64,000 nt of DNA from JAHEZL01 sp046074525 (GTDB taxonomy: Bacteria > Bacteroidota > Bacteroidia > Flavobacteriales_C > GCA-002722245): the NCBI GenBank assembly GCA_046074525.1, contig JBJTOK010000052.1, forward strand, positions 46,865 to 110,864, read 5' to 3'. Positions 24,918-33,992 of this stretch are shown piece after piece. Under the pieces are notes generated by a model. The model was not told where the DNA came from, did no database searches, and worked only from the letters and a program-made list of their open reading frames with translations. Each line of letters opens with the position of its first letter. Position 1 is the first letter of the stretch. The translations under genes and the position numbers were made by a program.

Positions 24918-26938
24918 AATGTCTTTTCCCAAATCAACGAGAGGCGGATTACCCAGTGATACATTGATAGTGTCGTAAGCAAAACAACCGCTGCTGCTCT
25001 TTGTTACTTTTACCCAGTAAGTACCGGCACTGCTGATGGAAATGGTTTTTGTTGTTGCACCTGTCGACCATAAATAATCCATTCCGTTAAGCGCTGCATC
25101 CAATGTAACCGATGCGGAACATGTGCTGGTGTCGCGCCCTGGATTCACTTCAGGGACAGGAATGAGCCTGAGTATCATCTCGTCGGGAGCGCTGTTGTAG
25201 GAACCACTTCTGGCGAGTATTAATTTCACGGATCCTCTTTGTTTGTCTTTTTCTCCCGGTGTATACACAGCATTTTCTTTTGAAGTATTATCAAAATTTC
25301 CATCGCCTGTAGTCGTCCAGAGGATAGAGGAGTATGCTCCTTTATCTCCTTTTAGAGTGTAAGAAAAACAGGCGCAAATTTCTGCATCAGCTCCGGCATT
25401 GGGAGGCAACAGCTTTTCAGTGATGTTTAACCATTTGAAATCTTTGTCGCTGATGTCAAAGCACAATCCTGTTTCAGTTTTGGTGTAAACGATTTCCACT
25501 TCCACCAAAGCTTTTGGGGCTTTGAAAACGGAGGAGGGAGGAGTGAAGGTACCTGTAGTATTTTCGCCAACTTTCACACTGTCGACATAAAAGATATAGG
25601 TGGGATTTGCTGCGGGATTTGGGAAGTTGGTCTTATCAATAGAATGAGAAGCACTCAGCAAAGCAGAGCTTCCTTCACATATCGCAGCGGGTTGTAAAAG
25701 TGTTGCCGATAATTTTCCAGGAGGAGGCGTACAATTGATTTTAAAAATATTGGAAAACTCCGATGAGTTGTTGACAGAAGTTGTTGCCTGTGCTACTACA
25801 GCTCCCGTGATTCCTGAACCACACGGGAAAATTCATTTTCCTGAAGCATCAGCATCTACCGATCCTACATAAGTTTTTCCCTGGTTTTCATTGCTTGATC
25901 CGCCACCAATGCAGTTGAAACAATTGGGATCCACCATGTACAAATCTACTTTGGAATTGGCCGGCGCTATGCCCACAATTTTCACCGGACTGGCTGTGCT
26001 GTTCACTAAATCAATCGCAGGAGTAATAATATTTCCCGTGATTTCAATATTTCCTTTAGCGCCATTGATATTGATGCCTGTGCCTTTGTTGCCGTATTTT
26101 GGATCACCCTTTATGCCAGTGATATCGGTGCCTATCATATTTCCTATAAGTTGAATATCGTGCGGATAACCCATTGTTTGCGTGAGTTGATTCATGCCTG
26201 GATTCATTTCAATAGCGTTGAGATTGGCGCCTGAAAAAACATTGTTCTGAATGGTAATGTTGTTTGCTCCTTCACCAATGTGAATTCCTTTTTGTAAACC
26301 TGTACTTGCTGAACCATCTGTGTTTACGCCTACATAATTGTCTTCAATCAATACGTCGTGAACAGAAGAAACATAGAATGCGTGGTTCTTGGTGTTGATG
26401 ACACCAGTACCACGAATGTGTGTGCCGGAAGCATCTCCGTAAGTTTTGTGCGCTGATATCTGCCAGGTTTCATTGTCGGTTCCAGCGATGTAAATCATTG
26501 GGTTTCCTTTGCTGGATCCGGGCTGAGAAAAACCATCGACAAATAATTTATCGTACAGTTGAACACCTTGCTGCAAGGTTAAAACATAAGGGCCCTTAGT
26601 TTGTCCGCCTGCAAATTTGGGATCGATGTTGACCAAAATAGTATCGGCGCCGCAGTATTGTTTGTAGCGCTGATCGCCGGGAGAAGAGCATAGGTTGGCA
26701 CCGCTGGTGAGCTATATAGCTACAGGCAGACTCATATCATCGGAAATGAAATTGCCTTGTGCATCGAAGTGTGCACCCGCCAAAGCTCCGTAGTTTCCTG
26801 TTGGATTGAGGGAGTTGACAACAACCGTTTTTGCATTTGCCTGAATGCAGATGAAAAATAAAATAGCTGAAAAAACTCTTTTGGAATTCATAATTCGCCG
26901 CTTTAAAATTTTGTGGTTTTCTTATGTCTTCCCCCCTT

Positions 26939-26974
26939 GAAAAAAACGCGAAGAGCCAATAGACTCTTCGCGTT
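26939..26974 (-). terminator. Intrinsic terminator of the GH26-like gene
   Basis: An 11-bp perfect stem (AACGCGAAGAG / CTCTTCGCGTT) with an 8-base loop is followed, on the - strand, by a T-run. It lies 7 bases after the stop of the 976-aa gene and upstream of the pseudogene. Confidence 0.85.
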
Positions 26975-26981
26975 GAAAGCT

Positions 26982-29912
26982 TTATTGCTTTATTATTTTC
27001 AGTGTTTCGCTGTGATCACCCTGTGTGATTTTTACCAGGTATAATCCGCTTTGTAAATCGTTGCCTATAACAAAATGGTTGTTTTCAATTTTCACATTCT
27101 GATTGAAAATTTCTCTTCCGCTCAAATCACAAATTACGATATGCGCCGCTTTATTTTCAGGAATGAAAACCGATGTTTCATTACTGAAAGGATTTGGGAA
27201 AACCTGGTAAGAAGGTTGTTTGATTTCGTTGATTACAGTAGTGCTGCCGCTGCTCCAGCAGCCTGTGGTATCGCCCAGTACAGCCCATTCCAATTCCAAT
27301 GTTCCTTTGAATGCAGAGTTGAAGGAACCAACAGGGAAAGAGGCGAAAGCAGGATTCGGACGCAAAATAATCTTGCTGATTTTCGTAGCGTCGAGATTTC
27401 CTTTGCCAAACCAAACACCAGTCATTTTTCCAGTGTAATCCACGGAGAAAGTCTGCCATGATGTGGTAATGGTTTTATCGAAAACCGCTGGTAAATCATT
27501 GTTTCCGGTTTCTACATCATTGATGTCCATAATGGAAATACGCAGCGCCATACTGGTGGAAGCTTTTGCGCGGAGGTAGAGTTTTTTGTTTGAAGTCATG
27601 TCTACCGGAGCCGCGATAGTACCGTCGTTAGCAGCCAGCGAAATATAATCGTATTCGCCATGTCCGGCCGAGGTGATTTTCAAAGCACCACTGCTCTCAG
27701 CAAAAGTGAAAACACCGTTCGGACTGGAAGTCACGAAAGAAGAAACGGAGCCATCTTCATACTGATCGCTGAAAAGTCCGCAGCTGCCGGCTTTCGACAC
27801 CACGTTTACATAATCGGTTCTTGTTTTGGTATCGCTGCTGCTGGCACCATTCACAGTAAGTGTAACAGTTTTCAATCCGTAGGTAGAATATTTCACTGTG
27901 TGCGGACCTGCGCCAGTTGCCGTTGCCGGAGTGGCCCCTGCACCAAAATTCCAGGCATAAGAAGTAATGGTACCACTGGAAGCATTGGAGAAAATTACGT
28001 CCTGGTTTTTGTCGACAGATAAAGTGTTGGCAGTAAAATCGGCGAAGACAATATTGTCGCAGCCATCGCCTACAGAGATCACATCAATGATGATATCACC
28101 TTTAAAATATTCATTGAATTTTTTTCCGTTGAAGGTGATAGGATAGGTGGAGTAGCCAGGATTGACGGAGAATTGTGCGCCAATGATATTGTATAAATCT
28201 ACCGGACCGCAGCCAGCCAGACTGCAACCGTATTTATTTACGAGGAAGTTGGTGAAATCAATTTTCAACGTTTGATAATTGTCAGTGAGTTCAATTTTGT
28301 TACTGAAAGTTCCGTCGGTGGCAGAAACATTGTCAAACATGTCAATCTTCAACAAGGCATTGGCGTTGCTGCTTCCAGCTGCTTTCTTTTTCACGCGCAA
28401 AGTCACAATGGCCTTGGTCAGTGTTGGGTGCGAGAAGTTGAAAGTTTTGGCTGTGCTTCCATCGTTGAATTTGTAGGAGAAGACATCCCATTCGCCGTGA
28501 CCTGCTGTAGTGATTACCCAATCTGATCCGCTTTGTTTATGCGTGAATGCATTGGGAGCACTGGCGAATTTCCCTACCGAAGCCGAGCTGTTGAAATCAT
28601 CGAGAAGCATGCAGGTAGCTGTTGGCGTAGCTTCTACGTTGATATAAGTGGTTTTTGTGAGTGTATTGGTTAATCCGCCCGGACCTGTTACAGTGAGTTT
28701 CACGGTTTTTAATCCTGTGGTGGTATAAGATACTTTCACCGGCTTGTCCGAAGTGGAAGAGGCAGGTGATGCGCCAGCACCGAAATCCCAGGAATAACCT
28801 GTAATATTTCCTGATGAATGCGAAGTGAAAGTGAGTTGCTGGTCTTTGTATACGCGAGTGGTACTGGCTACAAAATCGGCACTGATGCCACCCGAACAGC
28901 CGTTTTGCAGATCGGAAAATAAAGTGCTGCTGGCATGCATCCAGAAAGAAGTGGAAATTTCGGTGAGCCATTTTGTTTTAATGGTAGCGTTAGCCTGGAT
29001 ACGTGAATCACCGAAAGTGTTGAGCCATATAGGTTGTGCATCCCAGTTTTGGTTGATGTAACACAAAGCCTTAATAACATCGTTGTTGTTGTGTATAAGT
29101 GAGAATAGGGGTGCGTACCAACTGTTCCAAAGTGTGTTGCCATCTTCGGACGGTGTTTTATGTCCCTGAGGGGTTGCTTCGGCAATCATGCAAGGTTTGT
29201 TATGGTTGCGCGCAAAGGAAATCATTCCGCCGCCGTTGCCTAAAAAGCGGGAGAAACCCACCCAATCCACATAATTATCGCCCGGATACCAGGTAGCGAG
29301 ATTGCCTTCGCTCATTCCGCTGTCGTCGGCCTGCCATACAAAAGCTACGTTGCTTACATTGGCGGCGCGGAACATATCTACAATTCTTTTCCATGCCTTA
29401 ATGAATTCAGTGCCGTCATATCCATTGTGTGTGGCATTGAATTCGTAGCCAATGCGGAGGAAGACCGGACGGGGATTTTTGGAGTTTATCCAGTAAATAA
29501 GATTACTGATGTTAGCGTCCAGCTGACCATTGGCGACTTTCGCTAATTGTCCGCTTTGCAAATCAAGCCCGATGGAGATAACAGAGTTGTTAAAGTCGGG
29601 ATCTTCAATATAAGATTGTGCCCGGAGTGGACCGGCACCGTAATCGGTTTCATTGTATAAACCGAGGTTGTAGGTAAGGTCGGTGTAGGTGGTTACACCG
29701 CCGGGGAAAATTCCTGTAGTGCTGCCTACTACTTTTTCTATGTAGCCATTGGTTCGGTTGGCGAGTCCACCCACGGCATCCAGATCCTGTCCGATAATCA
29801 AAAGGGCTTTTCCGGGAGCCGGTTCAAATTTAGCACACTGACCGAAGGCTGTTGTCATTTGCCCAATGACAAAGCTGGCGGTGAGCAGAAGGGTAATTAG
29901 TTTGTTTTTCAT
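26982..29912 (-). CDS. Secreted GH26-like glycoside hydrolase with PKD domains and T9SS type A sorting domain
   Basis: The 976-residue protein has a signal peptide to TTAFGQ (~25). Residues ~30-330 resemble a GH26 (beta-mannanase-type) barrel; the likely acid/base Glu is in FLRIGYEFN and the likely nucleophile Glu in CMIAEATPQG. A PKD module follows (FTSHSSGNITGYSWDFGAGA), then a jelly-roll-like module (DDFNSSASVGKF...HGEWDVFSYKF), and the same pair is repeated (SYAWNFGAGA and HGEYDYISLAAND). The last ~80 residues are a type A sorting domain (YQVFPNPFSNETSV...LQSGLYLVKITQGD). It is probably an extracellular polysaccharide-degrading enzyme; the sugar specificity cannot be read from the sequence. 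It carries the shared 39-bp promoter element. Confidence 0.8.
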   Translation of the reverse strand: MKNKLITLLLTASFVIGQMTTAFGQCAKFEPAPGKALLIIGQDLDAVGGLANRTNGYIEKVVGSTTGIFPGGVTTYTDLTYNLGLYNETDYGAGPLRAQSYIEDPDFNNSVISIGLDLQSGQLAKVANGQLDANISNLIYWINSKNPRPVFLRIGYEFNATHNGYDGTEFIKAWKRIVDMFRAANVSNVAFVWQADDSGMSEGNLATWYPGDNYVDWVGFSRFLGNGGGMISFARNHNKPCMIAEATPQGHKTPSEDGNTLWNSWYAPLFSLIHNNNDVIKALCYINQNWDAQPIWLNTFGDSRIQANATIKTKWLTEISTSFWMHASSTLFSDLQNGCSGGISADFVASTTRVYKDQQLTFTSHSSGNITGYSWDFGAGASPASSTSDKPVKVSYTTTGLKTVKLTVTGPGGLTNTLTKTTYINVEATPTATCMLLDDFNSSASVGKFASAPNAFTHKQSGSDWVITTAGHGEWDVFSYKFNDGSTAKTFNFSHPTLTKAIVTLRVKKKAAGSSNANALLKIDMFDNVSATDGTFSNKIELTDNYQTLKIDFTNFLVNKYGCSLAGCGPVDLYNIIGAQFSVNPGYSTYPITFNGKKFNEYFKGDIIIDVISVGDGCDNIVFADFTANTLSVDKNQDVIFSNASSGTITSYAWNFGAGATPATATGAGPHTVKYSTYGLKTVTLTVNGASSSDTKTRTDYVNVVSKAGSCGLFSDQYEDGSVSSFVTSSPNGVFTFAESSGALKITSAGHGEYDYISLAANDGTIAAPVDMTSNKKLYLRAKASTSMALRISIMDINDVETGNNDLPAVFDKTITTSWQTFSVDYTGKMTGVWFGKGNLDATKISKIILRPNPAFASFPVGSFNSAFKGTLELEWAVLGDTTGCWSSGSTTVINEIKQPSYQVFPNPFSNETSVFIPENKAAHIVICDLSGREIFNQNVKIENNHFVIGNDLQSGLYLVKITQGDHSETLKIIKQ

Positions 29913-29941
29913 CTATTATAGGTTTAGGTTATAAAATAAGA

Positions 29942-29980
29942 TAGTGTTAAAATAACACTAATTTGAATGAAATGCAAATT
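29942..29980 (-). promoter_or_regulatory. Shared 39-bp promoter/operator, copy 2
   Basis: On the - strand it reads AATTTGCATTT, nine bases, then dyad TAGTGTTA-TTT-TAACACTA. Spacing is identical to copy 1 at 19,446-19,484. TTTG, 20 bases, then TATTTTAA serve as possible -33 and -7 elements. It lies 29 bases upstream of the ATG of the GH26-like gene. Confidence 0.6.
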
Positions 29981-29995
29981 TTATTTCAGGAGAGA

Positions 29996-30028
29996 TTGTA
30001 GGGGCACCCGCAAGGGCTGCCCCTACAA
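29996..30028. repeat. Palindromic repeat TTGTAGGGGCA...TGCCCCTACAA
   Basis: Two 11-base perfect inverted arms (29,996-30,006 and 30,018-30,028) surround CCCGCAAGGGC. The TAG stop of the PAQR gene is inside the right arm. Similar GTAGGGGC...GCCCCTAC palindromes are scattered in many bacterial genomes. There is no T-run, so it is more likely a dispersed repeat than a terminator. Confidence 0.7.
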
Positions 30029-30646
30029 ACAGCAATAATAAATCTGGAGGAAATGAAGTGTGCTGCCCAACAGCACAAAAACATGGAATACAGGATGGTT
30101 ATACGGAATGTGATCCATTTTGTAAATGAACAGTCCGATGACATAACTTGTAATACCTGTAATTAATAAGATGATGCTTTCGGTCGTCAAGTACTGATAA
30201 GCCCATAGCCATAAAACACTCAAAAACAGGTAGCATATTTCGGAAAACCATTGAGGTTTGTCTTTGTATATGACTTTAAAAGTCACTGAAACAAGACACA
30301 AGAGCCATGCACCAGCAAGAATAGCAGTTCCGGTTTTACCGGGAATTTTAAGTTGCACTAAAGAAGTGTAAGTACCTGCAATTAACAAATCAACAGCAAT
30401 ATGATCCAGCGTATTGAATAATTTTCTTCGGGAAGGTTTTTTGGCGCTGTGTACTAAGGTGGAGCTTAAGTACACCAAAATTAAAGTGAAGCTATAGACG
30501 AACAAAGCAAGTAAAGTATGGTCGTTTGATTTTAAAAACAACAACACTGTTCCTGCCACGCCGGCACAGAGCCCGATGGCATGGGTGAGAATGTTTAAAT
30601 TTTCCTCCTTGCGGGTAAAGACTTTAGTATTAATTGATATGGCCAT
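30023..30646 (-). CDS. PAQR / hemolysin III family membrane protein
   Basis: I chose the ATG at 30,646 (207 residues, MAISINTKVFTRKEENLN), which overlaps the upstream desaturase by 17 bases. About seven membrane helices are seen. Family marks are NILTHAIGLCAG at the start, SSTLVHSA, FNTLDHIAVDLLIAGTYTS and, at the end, HIPYNHPVFHVFVLLGSTLHF. The conserved His and Asp in these are the metal site of the CREST superfamily (PAQR receptors, alkaline ceramidases). Bacterial members are called hemolysin III, but a hydrolytic or lipid-linked role is more plausible here because it is the last gene of a lipid operon (inference). Confidence 0.85.
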   Translation of the reverse strand: MAISINTKVFTRKEENLNILTHAIGLCAGVAGTVLLFLKSNDHTLLALFVYSFTLILVYLSSTLVHSAKKPSRRKLFNTLDHIAVDLLIAGTYTSLVQLKIPGKTGTAILAGAWLLCLVSVTFKVIYKDKPQWFSEICYLFLSVLWLWAYQYLTTESIILLITGITSYVIGLFIYKMDHIPYNHPVFHVFVLLGSTLHFLQIYYCCL

Positions 30647-31583
30647 CTTTACCAATTTGTTTTTTGGAGGTGCTGAAAATAAAATCAATGCCTTTCAACT
30701 TTTTAGCATCTTTCAGGTAGCGGAAGAAAGGAACAGTGTTCGGCATCTTCGTTTGTACTTTATCTAAATGATAGGCAGGTAAAATGGGGTGGGCATGGTG
30801 CGATTCGTGCAAGTTGAAATTGAAATAAATATAGCGACCCAATTGGCTGAACAAAGAAATGCTGCGGGTGTATTGTACCTGTTCGGAAAAACGGATAGGA
30901 TTTACTTTTTCTCCTTTTGACAAAGGGATTTCAATGTGGGAGTGCTGACTCAATATAAACAGATCACTGATCATCAAACTCAAAATATACGCTGGCAAGA
31001 GATGAAGCACTATCCAGCTTCCAAAGAAATAAAACAGCGTAGCATACGATAAAATCTGCAGTAGAATATTGCGGTAAATTGTTGTTAGCTTCCTCTCGGG
31101 TAAATGCTTTTTTAATTTTTTCAGATTCCAGTAATTACCAATTCTGTAGCCCACTGTAAAGAGCGGAATGAAAAAGAACCAGGAAAAATTCACCAGGAAT
31201 TTTACCGGTGCGCTGAACTTAGGCGACACGGTGCCTTCTGTTGTTGGGTCTTTGTCGCGATAGCCCGTCCATTTGTGATGAAGGTTGTGTATGGCCACCC
31301 AACTGCTGAAAGGAATAAAAGCCAGAAGGGCAAAAATATTTCCGAAAATGCGGTTGAGTATTTTGGCTTTGAAATAGCTGAAATGCCCGGTTTCGTGCAG
31401 TAAAATAAAACACTGGAAAAAGAAAATAGCCAGGAAAATTTGTCCGAGAATAAAGTTCCAGCTCAACGAAGGTGTCATCGACAAATACCATCCGGCCGAA
31501 GCAAAGAGTACTGGTGATACTAAAAACAAAAATGCCAGTGAATTGTTGGCTTTAAACTGTTTTATGGTAGCGTGTTCTTTCAT
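30630..31583 (-). CDS. Membrane fatty-acid-desaturase-superfamily protein (2nd in operon)
   Basis: The 317-residue integral membrane di-iron enzyme has all three histidine boxes in order: HETGH (~78), HNLHHKW (~115) and HESHHAHP (~258), set between paired membrane helices. The superfamily covers acyl desaturases and carotenoid or other lipid hydroxylases and ketolases, so the exact reaction is open. The third box is short and lacks the QxxHH form of front-end desaturases. It overlaps the acyltransferase stop by 4 bases and the PAQR gene by 17. Confidence 0.85.
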   Translation of the reverse strand: MKEHATIKQFKANNSLAFLFLVSPVLFASAGWYLSMTPSLSWNFILGQIFLAIFFFQCFILLHETGHFSYFKAKILNRIFGNIFALLAFIPFSSWVAIHNLHHKWTGYRDKDPTTEGTVSPKFSAPVKFLVNFSWFFFIPLFTVGYRIGNYWNLKKLKKHLPERKLTTIYRNILLQILSYATLFYFFGSWIVLHLLPAYILSLMISDLFILSQHSHIEIPLSKGEKVNPIRFSEQVQYTRSISLFSQLGRYIYFNFNLHESHHAHPILPAYHLDKVQTKMPNTVPFFRYLKDAKKLKGIDFIFSTSKKQIGKDGHIN

Positions 31584-32326
31584 TGGATTTTTTCCTGATG
31601 TGTTTCATTGAACCTTTTTACATACAGATTTCGCATTTCCTGTACATGAAAATCCAGGTTTTCCACTGTCCAGTTTTTGGTGCTTACGGCGTCTAAAATT
31701 TCGATTTTAATCGTTCCTCTTTTAAAATGTTTGTATTTGTTGAAAGGGTTGGATTCTTTAGGAACAGCGATGAAAAGGGGGAGAATGTCCAGTTTGGAAA
31801 TCAAAGCCATGTGGTACACGCCCCGGTTGAATTTATCAATACCGTGATGGTGATCATGCACTCCTTCGGAGGCACCAGCCACATTTATTTTTTGCTCCAC
31901 AATTCTTTTTTCCAGTTGGTGGAAAAATGCCATTCGGCGTTTCAGGTGTTTCTTTTGTGGAATGTACACGATTCCTATGCTCAAAGCCGAGAGAGTGAGG
32001 GGAAGGATTTTGATGGTTTTTTCGGAGAGTAAAAAAACCGTGTTGCCATAGCCCATAGCGGTAAGCGCAAAAATATCGAGATAGGAATTATGGTTGAAGG
32101 TGATGAAGTAATTGCCATTTTTAATTGGATTTTCTTTGGGCAAATCCAGTTTAATGCCAACCAGCCACATGATGATTTTCGATGACCAGGCGATGAAATA
32201 CCGGCGGTTGAAATGGGTGAGCAAACCAAAGGAAATCAGTCGCAAAATAAGCGCTGTTGATCCGGTGATGGTCATCACCGTGAAAACAATTACGAGTTGG
32301 TATATGTTTTTTAAGGAAGTCGACAT
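31580..32326 (-). CDS. PlsC-like 1-acylglycerol-3-phosphate acyltransferase family protein
   Basis: The 248-residue protein has an N-terminal membrane anchor and the HX4D catalytic box as NHNSYLDIF near residue 75. The block that is usually PEGTRS reads ASEGVHDHHHGI, so the Glu-Gly is kept but the phosphate-binding Arg is replaced; this may mean an unusual acceptor. VYHMALISKLDILPLFI fits the fourth PlsC block. It should move an acyl group to a glycerol-phosphate-type or other lipid alcohol at the membrane. It overlaps the methyltransferase upstream by 16 bases and the desaturase downstream by 4. Confidence 0.82.
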   Translation of the reverse strand: MSTSLKNIYQLVIVFTVMTITGSTALILRLISFGLLTHFNRRYFIAWSSKIIMWLVGIKLDLPKENPIKNGNYFITFNHNSYLDIFALTAMGYGNTVFLLSEKTIKILPLTLSALSIGIVYIPQKKHLKRRMAFFHQLEKRIVEQKINVAGASEGVHDHHHGIDKFNRGVYHMALISKLDILPLFIAVPKESNPFNKYKHFKRGTIKIEILDAVSTKNWTVENLDFHVQEMRNLYVKRFNETHQEKIQ

Positions 32327-33282
32327 ACTACTGTTTGCATGGATAAGTTTAATTTCTTTTGAAACAAGAGATAGGGCGTTAATAAAAACTGGCCGAGGAA
32401 ATAAGGGAAAATAATTTTGTTCAGGTTTAAGCCCTTCCCGATAGTTTTAAAATAATTGCCGGTAAAAATATAGAAGTAGGGAGGGAAAGCGCCGTAAGGC
32501 AGATATTCTTCCACCACCAGGTTGTGTTTTTTAAGTATTTCCAAAAAACATTGTTTGTCGTACAGTGCCGTGTGTTGTGGCGCCTGAACACCAGGCCATT
32601 TGTTTTTAAACCATTTAAAGGTACGTGAATCCAGTCGCGGCACTTCAATGATAATTTTACCGCCGGGCTTTACTACTTTCTTCGCCATTTCCAGTGAACG
32701 GTTGGGATCGTAATCGTGTTCAAAGAAATGCCACATGGTGACGATGTCGAACTTTTTTTCGGGAATATTTTGCTCGTAAAACAAGCCCTGGTAGAAATTG
32801 ATTTTCTCGAAACCGGGGTAAGATAAATCTTCCTTGAAATCAACACCGCTGATTTTACAATTGTACTTTTTATTGAGGTGCAGGAGGAAAGTTCCCACGG
32901 CACAACCTACATCGAGAATTTCGGTGGAGGAGTTGATAGCGCAGTGTTTTTTCACCAGTTTTTCTTTTTCCCTGTCGTGTTTGCTCATCGCCCTTTCATA
33001 CAAAGGCGTTAAGATGCCCCAGTTTTTTTTCTTGCGGTGGGCGATGTATTCGGAATCGTAAAATTCTTTGATGCCATTGATGTTGATGCGCGGATTTTGG
33101 TACACCAGGGAGCAACTTGTGCATTTTACATACAGGAAGTTGCCGTCTTTACCGGTTAAATCTTCTTCGCCTACCAGGAATTTTTCGCAGTTACTGCTGC
33201 CACAGAGATAGCAGGATATAGCTTCAAATGCAAGGTGCGGAGGATTTTGCAGTTTTTTTATTTCGTCTAAAGGATTAAACAT
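32311..33282 (-). CDS. SAM-dependent methyltransferase with N-terminal zinc-ribbon
   Basis: The 323-residue protein begins with a four-cysteine knuckle pair, CYLCGSSNC...KCTSCSLVYQNPRI (~21-65), and continues with a class I methyltransferase: motif I LDVGCAVGTFLLHL (~127), VDFKEDL, FDIVTMWHFFEH and PGGKIIIEVPR. This Methyltransf_23 layout, a zinc ribbon plus Rossmann fold, is common in sugar, lipid and surface-polymer clusters. The substrate is unknown. It overlaps both neighbours by 16 bases, so it belongs to the lipid operon rather than standing alone. Confidence 0.85.
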   Translation of the reverse strand: MFNPLDEIKKLQNPPHLAFEAISCYLCGSSNCEKFLVGEEDLTGKDGNFLYVKCTSCSLVYQNPRININGIKEFYDSEYIAHRKKKNWGILTPLYERAMSKHDREKEKLVKKHCAINSSTEILDVGCAVGTFLLHLNKKYNCKISGVDFKEDLSYPGFEKINFYQGLFYEQNIPEKKFDIVTMWHFFEHDYDPNRSLEMAKKVVKPGGKIIIEVPRLDSRTFKWFKNKWPGVQAPQHTALYDKQCFLEILKKHNLVVEEYLPYGAFPPYFYIFTGNYFKTIGKGLNLNKIIFPYFLGQFLLTPYLLFQKKLNLSMQTVVCRLP

Positions 33283-33992
33283 TTAGGATAAATTAAAAGT
33301 AAATGAGTAAGTATAAACACTGTTAGAAATGCGTAAGCAGAATATCGATTTGGATATTTTACCAGTATCATACCGATGAGGCAAAGTGGCAAAAACAGCA
33401 TGATGTTGAGCGTTAGAAGAGAATTGAAGAGCAACATAATGAAGGAAAGGGTTGCACTACTTACCCTAAAATATTTGTTCATAGGAAAGCTTTGGTCTTC
33501 CACACTTTCAAATGTTATAAAGGCAAAAACGACTGCTAAAATGTTAAAGGATAATTCAAGATTTAAAACATAAATGATGAAAGCATATTTGAGCAGAGGC
33601 AGGAAGTATCGGAGTTTAGTAATGTTGAATAATACTGCGTATAATAAATGATTGACCACCAAAAACGCAAGTGCAATCACGGCTCTTTTGTAATCGAAGA
33701 TGGCGAGTGTTGCCACTAATATTCCCTGGGCAACAAAAGAAAATTTCTGTAATTCTTTTTTTGTGGTGTCGTTGGTGTAGCTTCTGTTTTCTTTTCCCTT
33801 GTCGATTTCTGCGCTGGCTAAATCATCGGACAAACGCAATGTGAGCAGGAAAAATAAAACAAAAGGAAAGGCATACAATTGAAAAGTGGAAAAGGATAAA
33901 TCTGTTAGCGATAAAGCGATCAATAGCAAAGCTACCCCGCTCCAAAGAAATATATTTATTCGTTCTTGTATGTAGGTGCGCAGGCTATTCAT
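33267..33992 (-). CDS. UbiA-like polytopic membrane protein
   Basis: The 241-residue protein has about seven or eight membrane helices. After the second helix it reads LTLRLSDDLASAEIDKGKENRSY, which resembles the first Asp-rich motif of bacterial UbiA prenyltransferases (R.fDD.kD.e.D...P.R), though one usual Asp is replaced by Ala. A weaker second acidic site is FESVEDQSF (~165). If it is a prenyltransferase it would transfer an isoprenoid chain to a membrane acceptor, as digeranylgeranylglyceryl-phosphate synthase does. The family call rests mainly on one motif plus topology and is tentative. It overlaps the dikinase by 8 bases and the methyltransferase by 16. Confidence 0.55.
   Translation of the reverse strand: MNSLRTYIQERINIFLWSGVALLLIALSLTDLSFSTFQLYAFPFVLFFLLTLRLSDDLASAEIDKGKENRSYTNDTTKKELQKFSFVAQGILVATLAIFDYKRAVIALAFLVVNHLLYAVLFNITKLRYFLPLLKYAFIIYVLNLELSFNILAVVFAFITFESVEDQSFPMNKYFRVSSATLSFIMLLFNSLLTLNIMLFLPLCLIGMILVKYPNRYSAYAFLTVFILTHLLLIYPKCLIL

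Larger units (their letters stand above)
23905..26891 (-). pseudogene. Decaying T9SS-type secreted protein, paralogue of the 1341-aa protein
   Basis: Reading from ATG 26,891 there is a signal peptide (FSAILFFICIQANA), then an in-frame TAG (26,712-26,714), then a beta-helix part (ILVNIDPKFAGGQTKG, NNITIQNNVFSGANLNAIEM). An in-frame TGA (25,830-25,832) falls where the relative has Trp (GTWSY), and an Ig-like part follows (LDAALNGMDYLWSTGATTKT) up to VDLGKDI. There a 959-bp insertion sequence interrupts the gene. Beyond the insertion the frame runs only 18 more codons, to TAA at 23,905, and no sorting domain follows. Open frames on both sides of each lesion are all in one frame. The 3' part was therefore lost or replaced as well. 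It is non-functional. Confidence 0.85.

Noticed and set aside
25830..26714. Recoding (selenocysteine or pyrrolysine) at the TGA and TAG of the decaying gene
   Set aside because: The positions are not active-site Cys or Lys equivalents, the gene is also cut by an IS and lacks its end, and no SECIS-like structure was noticed; simple decay explains it.
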